Numbered from the stretch's first letter, positions 1 through 10,757 are shown. The stretch is DNA of 64,000 nucleotides from Paraflavitalea devenefica (GCF_011759375.1 NZ_JAARML010000007.1:186001-250000); one strand, 5' to 3'. Program-made: numbers and translations. The notes: generated by a model not told the origin, from the sequence alone.

Positions 1-3000
1 GACCGGGAAAATCCCTGTCATACAATTGTTCCATTAAACTGATCCTGCAGGTTCCTGTTTTTACCAGCTTCTCGAGTTCCGTTACAGACAGCATCTTTAA
101 GGATACGATCTTTTGTATTTCGAGGTATCGCTGGTTATTGTCAATATAAGCTTTTTCCAACCTGCCCAGGTCGGCCATCAGTTTTTCGCCTGCCAGTAAC
201 CCCCGGTGGGTATTGCTCCAATAACCATAGCTGATGATGTTTTCATTCCTGTTCAGTTCGAACTGGTAGGCTACCTGTGCTTTTTGGGCCAGGTCCTGCG
301 CCATCTGGAATGCCTGGTAATAGACGGAACTGATCTGGTCGATCATCCATTGGTACATTTCCCGGTTGGTGAATTTATTGGCATAGAATTGCTGCAGGTC
401 CTGGTTGTTGGCGATATTTTGATTTTGTACTGCCAGGTCTGTAGTAGCATTCTGCACATGGATGTCGTTGATGGCTTTTTGTATTTTTATGGAAGTGACT
501 TCATACTGCGCCAGTTTTAATTGCAATCCCCAGTCTTCAGTCCTGCGGGTATAAGACGCAGAAACGGCGGTCATATTGGCCTGGTTATTGGCGATATTGC
601 TGCCCGAACTTAAGGCAGCGGCGGCAGATTCTATGGAGCCACCGGGACTGAAATCCCCATCGGCAAATCCAAAAACAGTGGGTATCAGATGACCCACTAC
701 TGCTGCCACATGCAAGGCGGTGGCAGGTATCTCCACCTCTATGGCTATTTGGTTTAATGAAAGGGCTTTTGCTTCCAGCACAGAAACTGGTTTTGTCAGC
801 ATTTGGGTATAGTAAGCCACCCTTTCATTAGCGCTAGCCAGGCTTTGGTCCAGGACCAGGCCCTGGTTCATGGCCTCTTCTATTTCCTTTTCTTTGATGG
901 AGGTAGTAAGGTCAAGGATGGTCTTTTCCTGCACCGTACGCAGCATGGCCAGTTGCTCTTCATCATTCCTTTCCAGTGCACCCAGGATCTGGCGGCCAAA
1001 ATCAATCACCCTTTCCGTCACTGCTTTGGCATACTCTATCATTTTAGCGAACCTGAAATACGGGATCGTTGTTGCATAGCTGATCGGAACGTCGGCCAGG
1101 TTGACGCCCGCGGCGCCTGCCGCCACCAGCATCATCGGATTGATGGGTGGTTCAAACAATGCCAGTGATTGTTGCTGGCCCAGGATGTTGAGGCAATTCC
1201 TGATCTCAAAGAGCCTGGTCTCCACGAGGTCCTGGCAGACAGCCAGTTCATCGTTTTCCGGGATACCAAAGTAGAAGTTGGACAGGGAAGCAGAAAGCCG
1301 GGGCGTATATTGCATCCGGGGATGTACCGGGGGCTGCATATCTTCTATATCGATCACAAACTGGGGAATGTGATTTTGATATTCGTTTTCAATCTCCGCT
1401 ATGGTGATGGGCACTCTTTTCTTAAAGCTCCCTGAGATATCGGGTCTTTTCCCCAGTAGTTCTTTTGCCAGCACATATAACATTTCCGCCTGCGTGATGG
1501 TTTCCCAGGTATACTGGCTAAACAGGTTATCGCCCCAGTTCAGCAAATTCGTGATATAGTTGACCACGGTCTTCTTCTCAAATGCCCCGGGACGCAGGTA
1601 AGCTATTGCTTCAGGATCGAAGGGGTCCAGGTCGTATAGCAAGACCTGGTCTGTATCTTTTTGCGCGTTGCCGGTAAGGATCTTTACAATGTCTTCCGGT
1701 TTACCCAGGCTTCTGAAATAGCCCAACTGCCAAAAACGGTCATTGCTTTGATCGGCCGCCGTTGGTTTAAACAGGTACTCATACCAGCGTTTGGCATCTT
1801 CAAAATGCTGGTTACTGCTCAACAATTGAGCAATCAGCATGGGAATGTGGTAAAACAGCTCCCAGGTGTATTTCCCATAGGGCGCCCCTGCTGACAGATC
1901 AGACGCGGTAATGTTACCGGAGTTCTTTGCATATAAATAATCAGCGCCGCCCATGAACAAATCTTCATTAAGCCGTTGTATCCTTCTGCCGTTTACGTTT
2001 TGAATGACATTAAGCGCCATGGTGTTGTCAGCAGGCGCAGGAAGATTGCGGGGCTTGTCAATGCCTGTATAAATGGCCCAGATCTGCGAAGCAGACAATG
2101 CTTTGTTGACCAACAGTAAATCAGCCATCAGGCAAGTCGTATAAGCATTGTTGTATAAGCCCAGGTTGAGCGGCGAACTGCCGGTATAAGGCAGGTGCCC
2201 TGCAGAAGCATTATCCGGCAATCCATTCACAAATATGCTTTGTGTTTGTGATGCTTCATCATAGGTAAATACCAGGAAATACCATTTGTTGGCTGCCAGT
2301 TGTACCTTGCCCTGCGTACTGCTATTGTAAAAATCCATAAACGCTGTATCATCCCTGATCAGCAAACAGAAAGATTCGCCGGGTGTTGCTGCGGAGGAAG
2401 CCAAAATGGGATAGTCGCCAGTGCTCACAAAGTTGCCCAATACCCAGATACCTATGGTGAAGCTATGATTGAAAAAAGTATTGAAATGGGCCGGCAGTGT
2501 GGCATATTGATGGTAGCTGCCGCCAAGATTCAAATCCAGCACATTCCTGGCATTGAGTGGCGGAATATCCAGGTTGACGAAATGAGCAGGGAGTGAGGAC
2601 GGCAATAGTGCATAGTCTGGATCATGCTGCACTTCCTCCAGGTTGGTGTTCAATTCCCATTCATAACTTTCAACATCATCCGACACCTCAAAGCCGATGT
2701 ATTGTGTATAGATAGTTAACACCTCCGGATCAGGCAAAGTGGCATGGACCATAAACATATCCGCCATGTTCCCGTAAGCAAAGTTGGCGCCGTCAGATCC
2801 CAATAACAGGGGTACATTTCCCTGCAGGCCATCCGTCATGATCGCCCGGTTATCCAGCGCCCCATTAATAAAAATGGATAGCTCCCGTGTTTGGGCATTG
2901 TAACGGACAACTATAAAGTACCAGGCCTTGTTCCAGAGTTGCGTATTGCTTGTTATTACCTGGGGACCAACACCAACAACCACATTCCCGTTTATTAATT

Positions 3001-6000
3001 GTATAGAAAGCGGATAGGGCGCTGCGGCAGCAGGGTATAGAATGGGCCTGGTACCTGCCGTAACCAGTGGACTGATCCAGCACCCCAGTGTAAAACTGTC
3101 GTTGAACCAGGTATTGAAATAAGATGGCAAGAGGAGACCTCCCTGATAGGACATGCTTAAATCGAGCACGCCTCTATTGACAAACACGCCTTTGCCGGGA
3201 ACAAATGACACGCCCTTCCCCGTTCCCAATGGATAATTCCCGCGCAGGTCTGCATTGGTCTTATCAAAGGTCCACATGTATCGCTCGTACAGGTTTAAAA
3301 CAGCATCAACAGGCAGGCTTAATTCGGAGGAAGGTTTGATACCGCCATTCTGAGCGCCAATGCTGATCAGGAGATCAGCAATATCCAGGTAATCATTAAA
3401 AACATTGATATCCGGTTTGGGTGGCAGTATTACTTGCGCCGGATCAACACCGGAGGGTATGAAGGTAAAATCAAGCGCATTGTCCGGATCGGGTACTTCA
3501 TGGGGGTTTGCCCATTGCCCGTTGGAGTTTTGGAATGAATAATACACTTTTGTGTCATAATGAAAAGTCTTATCCGAAGAATAGGTATTGCTGTTGCCGG
3601 ATACCTGCTGCCGGGTAAATTCAAGCCAGAAAAGATATAACCTGCCGCCGGCATAGATACAGGCTGCACTATCGCCCCTGATGCTGATGTTTATTTTCTC
3701 CCAGTTGGTCCAGTTGACCCAGGTATCAGGCGTATCCGCAGGAAGGATGGCGTCGGCCATCCTGTAATAATACCCTTCATTCCTGTTCTTTGTTTTGGCA
3801 ATGACGAACCAGGTATTTTTTATGATGATCCTGCCATTGACAAAACTGGCGATGCGCCCCATACAACTTGATACAACGGTAAGACCGGTAAGCGCTTCAA
3901 GATCATGAAAATAAGATTGAAAGGCCGCTGTAGCGCTGTCGTTAGTCAGATTGGACTGGCTCAGTTTATTTTGCAGATCGGCATACACGCTTGTTTTGTC
4001 TTTACGAAGGGTAGGATCAATATATTTTTCCGGGAACAGGAACACCTCCCGGTTGGCTTCCCATATCCTGTAGTGCGACATCCAGCTCCACTCCACTTCT
4101 GCAGCATTCCCTTCCTCTTCATTTCCTCTTATGGAAGTATAGGGTTCCAATTGCATCCTGCAACGCTCTATATATAGTTGCAGGCTGTTCAGGGCAGCCT
4201 TGATTGTTGAAATGCTGCGGCAACCGCCAGACCCGACATCAATCAGCAATAGCTCATACAGGTCATTAATACCTGTTATATCTGTAAAGCGGTTGCGCAG
4301 GGAAAAGATCATGTACCCCGCAAGGGCATCCCGTTCGCGCTCCAGGAATTTATTCCGCAAAGGATTGTAAACGGTATCCCATTCATCCGGAGAACGCCCT
4401 ATGGCAAGGGCGCTGGCCAATTTAGCGGCATAATCCTCATAGGACGCATAGATGGCATTATTATGATCAGGGTCAGGGTCAGGATTGTCTGTTGTACTCC
4501 TTACTTTTAGTTGAAGTTTGGAGAGGCCGATAAATCCCAGTAAAGATCCGATACTTACGCCCAGTTTATTGGCCAGCTTAAAACAATCATCCGCAAAACC
4601 GAACCAATGTATATCATGCTTTGTGCCATAAAAAAGCAGGATGGGTTTGTTCCCATCGGCCGCTCCGATGATTAAGTTACCCTCACTGAGCGCTATGGGC
4701 CAGGGCTGAAGGGATATGAGCGGGCAGGCAGGCAGTTGAAAAGCATTGCGGAAGGAGAGGATATTATCCTGGATGTAATAAATAAAGCAGGTATTGGTGG
4801 CATCATTCACCACCAACGCATCATCCTCTATGGCAATGGTGCAAATGCCCGAAAATGCCGCGTTGGTCAATGCTTTTATTGTTGACGGCTTGTCAGTATT
4901 GACATCTGTGATGTAACTGATGACCGGATGGACGCCCGACATAGCAGACATCACTACAATATTTCCGTTGGTGACCACTTTTGCCGTACTGCAGGGAACG
5001 GCCGGCACCACCGGAACAACAGCAGCATTGTTGATCCTGAAAATATAGGCATAGCTGACCGACCCGATGGTGATGATATCGTCGTATAAGCTGATGGAGC
5101 TTCCTACTGATTTATCGCCAGACTGAACAGGGAAGTCTGCTTTTTGATACGTCCACTGGCCGGATCCGTATTGAAACAGGTACACATTACCGGATTGGTT
5201 AGCGCCGGCATTTGGCGCTCCTATGGCAAGCCTATTCCCGTAAACAGCGATTGTATTGCCGAAGGCTGCTCCTGCAGCAGCATCGGGCGCTGTTAAGGAG
5301 ATTGGCTGGCTCCACATTTTGGTGTCCCTGTTGTATTCATAGATATATACCACCCCTGCACCATTGTTTACGGCTGTATCGGTTATGAAGGCCCGCAGTT
5401 TTATTGTATCCACATCAGCATAGCTTTGTATCATTACTGCGGCGCCAAAAGAACCGGCATGTTGCGGGGCAGGGATAGCCGGCAACGCTTCCCATTTCTC
5501 CCCTTCCAGTTGATACACCAACACGCTGTTTAACGATGGATAACCAGCGATGGCATAACTGCCGCCTGCCCCGATGGCTGTGGCCGAAGGATTCAGGTTG
5601 CCCGGGATATTGATGGTGGCAAATAACTCATAAGGGCAATTCCACTGCGACAATTGTTGTAAGCCCTGTGCATCCCACTGCGTAAGTTGAGCGATATAAT
5701 TTACCAGTGAACCCATGTCATCGGGCCTGTAGAAGTAATTGGCAAAAGACATGTCTTCTTCCTGGTACGTGCTGTTGAGTTTTTTAAACAGTAAGACGGC
5801 TTTGATCTGATCAAGACTGAATACGCCGCGGGTTGTTTCCCTGGCAGATGTAAAGAACCGGTCGCTGTTATCAACAAGGCACTTAAATTCTTCATCAGAC
5901 AATTGCAGGGTTTTCACTGTAAACAACAATTGTCCCAGATCAGTTATGAAATCATTTATCTGTGCAACAATGTCCTTTTCAGTACCGGGCAACTCATAGA

Positions 6001-9000
6001 TAACAACACGCACATAATCCCCCTCTTTGAGCAGTGCGGCCAACTGCCCGTCGGAACTACTGAAATACAAGGCTGGTCTATCCTGGTTAAATGATCCGTC
6101 AATATGGTATTTGCTGTATTTGTCATCAGTTGGAAAAGAACCATCGGCCGCGAAGACGAGCGGCCTTTCAGCCGGCAACAGCTTATAGATATCCAGGGCG
6201 CCATCCCTTTTATCTAAAAAGTACAGGTCATCGGCCGATTCAGTGATCAGCCACTTATTGGCAGGATTGCCATCAGCATCCGGGAGCCTGGTAATGGTTG
6301 CCTTCTCCCTGATATTGATCTTATTGGCATTGAACTGGTCTACCAGGTAATTGCTGATAAAAGGAGCAGTACGGTCAAGGTCCAGGGAGAATTCAAGCCA
6401 GTTCAGGCTGAACCTGTATGCCAACAGGGTTTGTACATAGTGCGGGAATTCATCCTTTGCAGCCATATAATCAGCATACACCGCCAGGTTTTTATTTACC
6501 TGGAAGTAATCTGCCAGTTTCTGTAAGGCGCCCTGCTTTTGCGTGCTGATCTTTTTATTGAGGATGTTCCGCAGGTTGACAATTGTTTTCCAAAGGTCAA
6601 TGAAAGGTTGACTGCCCGGGTCGTTGGTTACCGGGTCAAATGCAGGGATAAGGCATCCATTGGTATCGAGGTAGTTAAATCCATCGGGAATGACGGTGTT
6701 GAAAATAATGTTCCAGGCAGGCTGACCGGCATAGGCGCCGTTGATATCCCCTGCTATATCTTTGGCCGTTGCAGATCCCTGGCCTTCATTCAGCGGCCAA
6801 TAGTTGGTGTTGCCTTTGACGGGACCGGATGGATTATCCGCTGAAGGATATAATTCCTGCACGATGGCTGCGGCTGTAACACTGGCATCAAACACTCTTA
6901 ATTCGGCCATACCTGTTTCAAAACTGTCCCCACTTTCGCCCAGGGCAAGCGTACCTGTAATACCGGCCGGGATCTGTAACCCTGACAGATTCGTAAACGG
7001 GGGCAGGTTATCCAGTGATATCAATTGCTCCTTGTAGGAAAGGACCAGGAAATGCCACTGGTCACCATCCGGTATTTTGCCAATTACCTGTGGGTTATTG
7101 TTTTGAGTGGTAAGTACCAGACTGCCACCTATGAGCTGCACTTTGGTAATATTGGGTGTTTGGCCGGTAGTATACAAAGAATACAGGGTACAGGTACCCG
7201 TTTGTTTCCCATCATACTTAAACCAACAGCACACAGCGCCCGCCCCGGCCGTTTGCACCGGGAAGCTGCTATTGGGGTTGGATGGTATGATGATCTGTGA
7301 TGCTGTTCCCTTTACTACATTGCCCACCTTGCCTATTGGTGTAAGCTGATGCTGAACGGCAAAAGAGAGTTCTTCGCAAACAAAACAACCGGATATTTCG
7401 GGAAAGCTGAAGTCATTCTCCAAAACAATACCCCTGTCATCTATTGCTCCTTTGTAAGCAAGCGTATTGTAAAAAACGCGGCTGATGGGTTCGGTCATCA
7501 GGTTTTGAAACTGCAATTCTCCCGCATTTAAGTACCATTGGATGGCTGCTGCTGAAAGGGATTTCAGCAGGTCCGGCACCTTCAGCAGATCGAAGCCCGT
7601 ATCAATCCACTTACTGCTGATGGTGTTGCTGATATAGTTTAGCTGATAAACAGTCAGTTTGTTCTCCACCATCCACTGGTTGCAGGTAACTATGCTAACA
7701 ATGTCACTGCTGCTAAAGAAGAAAAGGTTTTTAAGGTCCAGGAACTCCAGTAAAATGACCAGCTCCGGTATGGATAGTTGAAGTGAGTTGGCCAATAAGG
7801 CATACCTGTACAAAACAGACAGGTTTTCCACGCCTAGTTGAATTTCATTGGAGTTGGTATATAAGGCTGATCCGTTAAAGTAATCTATCAATGCTTTTAA
7901 GTTCCTGGCATCGAGGTTTAACGCTGCCATTAAACGGAATATGATGGCATGACTGCCTGCCGACTTTCCATCTGTTTGCCAAACCACGGGCTCGTCCTGG
8001 TAGTTGGGGTTGGGCTGGTAAAGCGGATGGTATAACCTGGGCGATGGATCATTGATCGTGGCCAGGTTGCTCTTCACAAAGGGCATGGGTTGGTTGAAGA
8101 CGAGATCGAAGGGGGCCTGGGAAACCGGTCCGTTGCCTTCGCCATAGGTTTTGATATCGTGCCAGAAAGCAGTTGCCTGCCATGCCGTAAGGTTTAATGC
8201 ATCCATTATCCATTGCAGGTCTTTAAGGGCCGTAAGGGAGCCCATCGTTATATCGTCCGCACCGGTAGCAATGAATGCCCAATCAAGGTCTTCATATGGC
8301 CATCCTGTAATGCCGGCCAACCTGATAAAACGGTTCAACCGGTCGAGCACGGCCATATCCAAACGGGCATACTGTAATTGATCTTCCAGCTCAATCACTG
8401 CCTTTATCAATTCCTGTTTCACCCATGTTTGCTTCAACACGTTGAATCGCCATGTATCAATAGCCGTTTTGGTACAACCGGTTAAAAGAACCGAATGATT
8501 GATAGTTACAGGGTGTATGGTAGTATAATAGGATGGATCATTCCAACCGGCAGCATCTGACCATGCCGGTGAACCCGCTTCTAATTGAGACCATTGTAAA
8601 TTAGCCAGATCCAGTTCCCAGGTTTGGATGCCTGAAGCGCTTCGTCCTACCAAACCGATGTTCTTTCCTGTAGCGAATGCCCGGATAGTTGCATAGTTGG
8701 AAGGATCCTGCCAATCAGCGACCGTCCAGTTGGGCATAGTGCCGGCAGGAACATATACCCATTGAAATAAAACATGCTCAATCAGTTCAAGCCAGTATAG
8801 TTCTATCCCATCGGGGCCCGAGCCAAGCAGGAAAAGATGATCATCTGCCTTAAAGGTCTGGATCGTGAGATAAGAAGCCGGCAGCCACCATGGCGTGTAA
8901 TCTTCCCATTGCGGAAAAGGAAACGGAGCATAAAACCATTCCGCCACCTGTTCTTCTATAAAATAAAGCGAATAGGTTTCAATGCCAAATTCTGAGCGCC

Positions 9001-10753
9001 CGGTTAAAAAAAGCTGATCCTTGTAAGCAATTACCTGAATAGTTAGATAGTAGGCTGGGTTCGTCCAGCCTTTCGCATCCGTAAAATCAGGTATCACGGA
9101 ATCAAGCGGGGGAATGACCGGCGTCCATACATTCAGTGTTGTATCAAGGTACCAGGTAAGGACCCCACCGGGTTGCCGGCCCAGTAAAAATATTCTATGT
9201 CCTAATGCCACCGTTTTGATGGTGCGATAGTACTCAGGTTTGTTCCAGCCATTGGCATCAGACCAGTCGGGCCATTCCAGTACATTGACAACTTCGGCCC
9301 ATGTATGCGTAGTTGTATCAAACACCCAGGCATGCATCCCATCTGCATAGCGGCCAAACAGGTACAGCTTTTTATGGGCAAGCGGGTTATCGTTTTCAGC
9401 AGCCACCGCCTGAATGGTGGAATAATATTCCTCCTGGTCCCAGCCGGCCTCATCCGACCAGGCAGGTGTGGCAGCAGTCAACTGCACCCAGTTTCTATGA
9501 GCGCTGTTGAATTGCCAGGTATCCATACCATTTTGGGTGCGCACCAACAGGTACAACTCATCCCCTGCCACCACCCGTTGCAGGGTGGAATAATACGAAG
9601 CGTCGGTCCATACCCCTTCATCTGCCCAGCCGGGCCCGGTGGTTTCAGCCGGGCTATAGACAAGGTGGTGTTGGTTGGAGCGCTTATTAATAAACAGGTT
9701 ATTCAGCAGTTGATTGGCGCCCGGCAGGCCCCTGTTGATGTTCTGATAGAACAATGCTTCCAACTGGCTGGTTTGCGTAAACGCCACCTGGTTCATAAAT
9801 ACCTCGGCATTGGTCAATGATCCAAGGTTGGCATTGCTTTCAATGCCGGTGAAATGCGGCTTAGGGTTATCGGTCTTAATGTATCCATACGCCAGGTTTA
9901 AGCTGTCTTTATTTACCAACGGCGTGGTGAGGTAGGCGGTTTGCTCCGGCGTTAGCTTCAGGTACTCCCTGGTTTGCGCTTCGGGATCTATGTTAAAAGT
10001 GGTATAGATATCGTACAGGGTGGTTTGAAGGGCTTCGAGGTATTTCCTGGTCTTTTCTAACGGCGTATTAAAAGGGAGGTTAAACGGGAAGATGGTTTCG
10101 GCCATATATTGCAGCGCATTTCCGATCTTATCCTGCTCATTGACGCTGCCGTCTGCTTCTATCCTACCTTCCTTATCCAGTTTGGTTTGCAGTATTCCGT
10201 TCACCAGTTCCAGGTAAGGAATTTCTTTCACGGTATGCTCCTGGTCGAGGGGGATATTCCATATATCGGGACGTCTTGATTGCAGCAGCAGTGCTTTGTC
10301 TTCTTCATTGGGCGGTTGTATAATGTACTCGTTGATGTAGCGCATGAGGTCAACGAGGTAGGCCGCCGGACTGATCATGGAATCAAATTCGGCATCGGCA
10401 GCATAATCCGGGCTGCCAAACATTTCCGGATAGCTTTCCATGCCCTCATGAAAATTGATGATGTTGTTGTTGGGATTGGTGGAAGCAAGCGCCTTGTAAG
10501 CCGGCGACACCTGTCCGCGAACGGTGACCAGGTGGTTATCAATAAGCGCTTTCATCACCCTTGCCCTTTTCCTGATATTGTATACGGTATCCTTGCCCAG
10601 GCTGGCATCACCGAGCAATTCCTGCAATTGGTCAATAGATATATTGGCCAGTTGAATAGCCGACCGGATACCTTTACCGGCCAACTGCCTGGCCAGGTTT
10701 CCGGCAAGTCCGGTTTTCATTAAGCGAGCGGTGGATTTATCTGTATGTGTCAT
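1..10753 (-). CDS. Giant Tc toxin A subunit (TcA), 3'-partial
   Basis: Component A of an ABC/Tc toxin, the pentameric shell and translocation channel that binds the target cell and injects the TcC effector. The frame is open from the ATG at 10753 to the window edge (3584 codons), so the stop lies outside. Order seen: a VRP1-like N-terminus with SPAAYLVDLMR (about residue 130); seven YYxTI propeller repeats (365-765); alpha-helical shell; LamG-like fold (1145-1300); FG-GAP-like propeller (1705-2050); two more LamG folds (2510-2895). Next come the TcA hallmark segment YGKYTWELFYHIPMLIAQ with a DPFDPEAIAY stretch, and a long alpha-helical pore region (3105 onward). Photorhabdus TcdA1 is about 2500 residues, so this protein is much larger. 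Inference: roughly 300 residues are missing at the edge. The start lies 4 nt after the TcB-TcC stop, which suggests translational coupling. Confidence 0.9.
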   Translation of the reverse strand, partial: MTHTDKSTARLMKTGLAGNLARQLAGKGIRSAIQLANISIDQLQELLGDASLGKDTVYNIRKRARVMKALIDNHLVTVRGQVSPAYKALASTNPNNNIINFHEGMESYPEMFGSPDYAADAEFDSMISPAAYLVDLMRYINEYIIQPPNEEDKALLLQSRRPDIWNIPLDQEHTVKEIPYLELVNGILQTKLDKEGRIEADGSVNEQDKIGNALQYMAETIFPFNLPFNTPLEKTRKYLEALQTTLYDIYTTFNIDPEAQTREYLKLTPEQTAYLTTPLVNKDSLNLAYGYIKTDNPKPHFTGIESNANLGSLTNAEVFMNQVAFTQTSQLEALFYQNINRGLPGANQLLNNLFINKRSNQHHLVYSPAETTGPGWADEGVWTDASYYSTLQRVVAGDELYLLVRTQNGMDTWQFNSAHRNWVQLTAATPAWSDEAGWDQEEYYSTIQAVAAENDNPLAHKKLYLFGRYADGMHAWVFDTTTHTWAEVVNVLEWPDWSDANGWNKPEYYRTIKTVALGHRIFLLGRQPGGVLTWYLDTTLNVWTPVIPPLDSVIPDFTDAKGWTNPAYYLTIQVIAYKDQLFLTGRSEFGIETYSLYFIEEQVAEWFYAPFPFPQWEDYTPWWLPASYLTIQTFKADDHLFLLGSGPDGIELYWLELIEHVLFQWVYVPAGTMPNWTVADWQDPSNYATIRAFATGKNIGLVGRSASGIQTWELDLANLQWSQLEAGSPAWSDAAGWNDPSYYTTIHPVTINHSVLLTGCTKTAIDTWRFNVLKQTWVKQELIKAVIELEDQLQYARLDMAVLDRLNRFIRLAGITGWPYEDLDWAFIATGADDITMGSLTALKDLQWIMDALNLTAWQATAFWHDIKTYGEGNGPVSQAPFDLVFNQPMPFVKSNLATINDPSPRLYHPLYQPNPNYQDEPVVWQTDGKSAGSHAIIFRLMAALNLDARNLKALIDYFNGSALYTNSNEIQLGVENLSVLYRYALLANSLQLSIPELVILLEFLDLKNLFFFSSSDIVSIVTCNQWMVENKLTVYQLNYISNTISSKWIDTGFDLLKVPDLLKSLSAAAIQWYLNAGELQFQNLMTEPISRVFYNTLAYKGAIDDRGIVLENDFSFPEISGCFVCEELSFAVQHQLTPIGKVGNVVKGTASQIIIPSNPNSSFPVQTAGAGAVCCWFKYDGKQTGTCTLYSLYTTGQTPNITKVQLIGGSLVLTTQNNNPQVIGKIPDGDQWHFLVLSYKEQLISLDNLPPFTNLSGLQIPAGITGTLALGESGDSFETGMAELRVFDASVTAAAIVQELYPSADNPSGPVKGNTNYWPLNEGQGSATAKDIAGDINGAYAGQPAWNIIFNTVIPDGFNYLDTNGCLIPAFDPVTNDPGSQPFIDLWKTIVNLRNILNKKISTQKQGALQKLADYFQVNKNLAVYADYMAAKDEFPHYVQTLLAYRFSLNWLEFSLDLDRTAPFISNYLVDQFNANKINIREKATITRLPDADGNPANKWLITESADDLYFLDKRDGALDIYKLLPAERPLVFAADGSFPTDDKYSKYHIDGSFNQDRPALYFSSSDGQLAALLKEGDYVRVVIYELPGTEKDIVAQINDFITDLGQLLFTVKTLQLSDEEFKCLVDNSDRFFTSARETTRGVFSLDQIKAVLLFKKLNSTYQEEDMSFANYFYRPDDMGSLVNYIAQLTQWDAQGLQQLSQWNCPYELFATINIPGNLNPSATAIGAGGSYAIAGYPSLNSVLVYQLEGEKWEALPAIPAPQHAGSFGAAVMIQSYADVDTIKLRAFITDTAVNNGAGVVYIYEYNRDTKMWSQPISLTAPDAAAGAAFGNTIAVYGNRLAIGAPNAGANQSGNVYLFQYGSGQWTYQKADFPVQSGDKSVGSSISLYDDIITIGSVSYAYIFRINNAAVVPVVPAVPCSTAKVVTNGNIVVMSAMSGVHPVISYITDVNTDKPSTIKALTNAAFSGICTIAIEDDALVVNDATNTCFIYYIQDNILSFRNAFQLPACPLISLQPWPIALSEGNLIIGAADGNKPILLFYGTKHDIHWFGFADDCFKLANKLGVSIGSLLGFIGLSKLQLKVRSTTDNPDPDPDHNNAIYASYEDYAAKLASALAIGRSPDEWDTVYNPLRNKFLERERDALAGYMIFSLRNRFTDITGINDLYELLLIDVGSGGCRSISTIKAALNSLQLYIERCRMQLEPYTSIRGNEEEGNAAEVEWSWMSHYRIWEANREVFLFPEKYIDPTLRKDKTSVYADLQNKLSQSNLTNDSATAAFQSYFHDLEALTGLTVVSSCMGRIASFVNGRIIIKNTWFVIAKTKNRNEGYYYRMADAILPADTPDTWVNWTNWEKINISIRGDSAACIYAGGRLYLFWLEFTRQQVSGNSNTYSSDKTFHYDTKVYYSFQNSNGQWANPHEVPDPDNALDFTFIPSGVDPAQVILPPKPDINVFNDYLDIADLLISIGAQNGGIKPSSELSLPVDAVLNLYERYMWTFDKTNADLRGNYPLGTGKGVSFVPGKGVFVNRGVLDLSMSYQGGLLLPSYFNTWFNDSFTLGCWISPLVTAGTRPILYPAAAAPYPLSIQLINGNVVVGVGPQVITSNTQLWNKAWYFIVVRYNAQTRELSIFINGALDNRAIMTDGLQGNVPLLLGSDGANFAYGNMADMFMVHATLPDPEVLTIYTQYIGFEVSDDVESYEWELNTNLEEVQHDPDYALLPSSLPAHFVNLDIPPLNARNVLDLNLGGSYHQYATLPAHFNTFFNHSFTIGIWVLGNFVSTGDYPILASSAATPGESFCLLIRDDTAFMDFYNSSTQGKVQLAANKWYFLVFTYDEASQTQSIFVNGLPDNASAGHLPYTGSSPLNLGLYNNAYTTCLMADLLLVNKALSASQIWAIYTGIDKPRNLPAPADNTMALNVIQNVNGRRIQRLNEDLFMGGADYLYAKNSGNITASDLSAGAPYGKYTWELFYHIPMLIAQLLSSNQHFEDAKRWYEYLFKPTAADQSNDRFWQLGYFRSLGKPEDIVKILTGNAQKDTDQVLLYDLDPFDPEAIAYLRPGAFEKKTVVNYITNLLNWGDNLFSQYTWETITQAEMLYVLAKELLGKRPDISGSFKKRVPITIAEIENEYQNHIPQFVIDIEDMQPPVHPRMQYTPRLSASLSNFYFGIPENDELAVCQDLVETRLFEIRNCLNILGQQQSLALFEPPINPMMLVAAGAAGVNLADVPISYATTIPYFRFAKMIEYAKAVTERVIDFGRQILGALERNDEEQLAMLRTVQEKTILDLTTSIKEKEIEEAMNQGLVLDQSLASANERVAYYTQMLTKPVSVLEAKALSLNQIAIEVEIPATALHVAAVVGHLIPTVFGFADGDFSPGGSIESAAAALSSGSNIANNQANMTAVSASYTRRTEDWGLQLKLAQYEVTSIKIQKAINDIHVQNATTDLAVQNQNIANNQDLQQFYANKFTNREMYQWMIDQISSVYYQAFQMAQDLAQKAQVAYQFELNRNENIISYGYWSNTHRGLLAGEKLMADLGRLEKAYIDNNQRYLEIQKIVSLKMLSVTELEKLVKTGTCRISLMEQLYDRDFPG
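8470..9660 (-). repeat. Seven YYxTI propeller repeats inside TcA
   Basis: Seven copies of a 56-65 codon unit. The aromatic anchor (YY or SY/NY followed by xTI/L) is at 9590-9595, 9422-9427, 9227-9232, 9047-9052, 8870-8872, 8693-8695 and 8525-8530. Each unit continues with a hydrophobic strand, a GxxxGI/M turn, a TW/TY strand and a W-D-x-x-GW connector. Seven units of about 60 residues fit a seven-bladed beta-propeller. The fold is inferred from periodicity only. Confidence 0.8.
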
Positions 10754-10757
10754 TGGT

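Noticed and set aside
206..10723. Numerous plus-strand frames of 60-170 codons in the first 10.7 kb
   Set aside because: They all oppose the continuous TcA frame on the minus strand, which was checked for continuity at several points.
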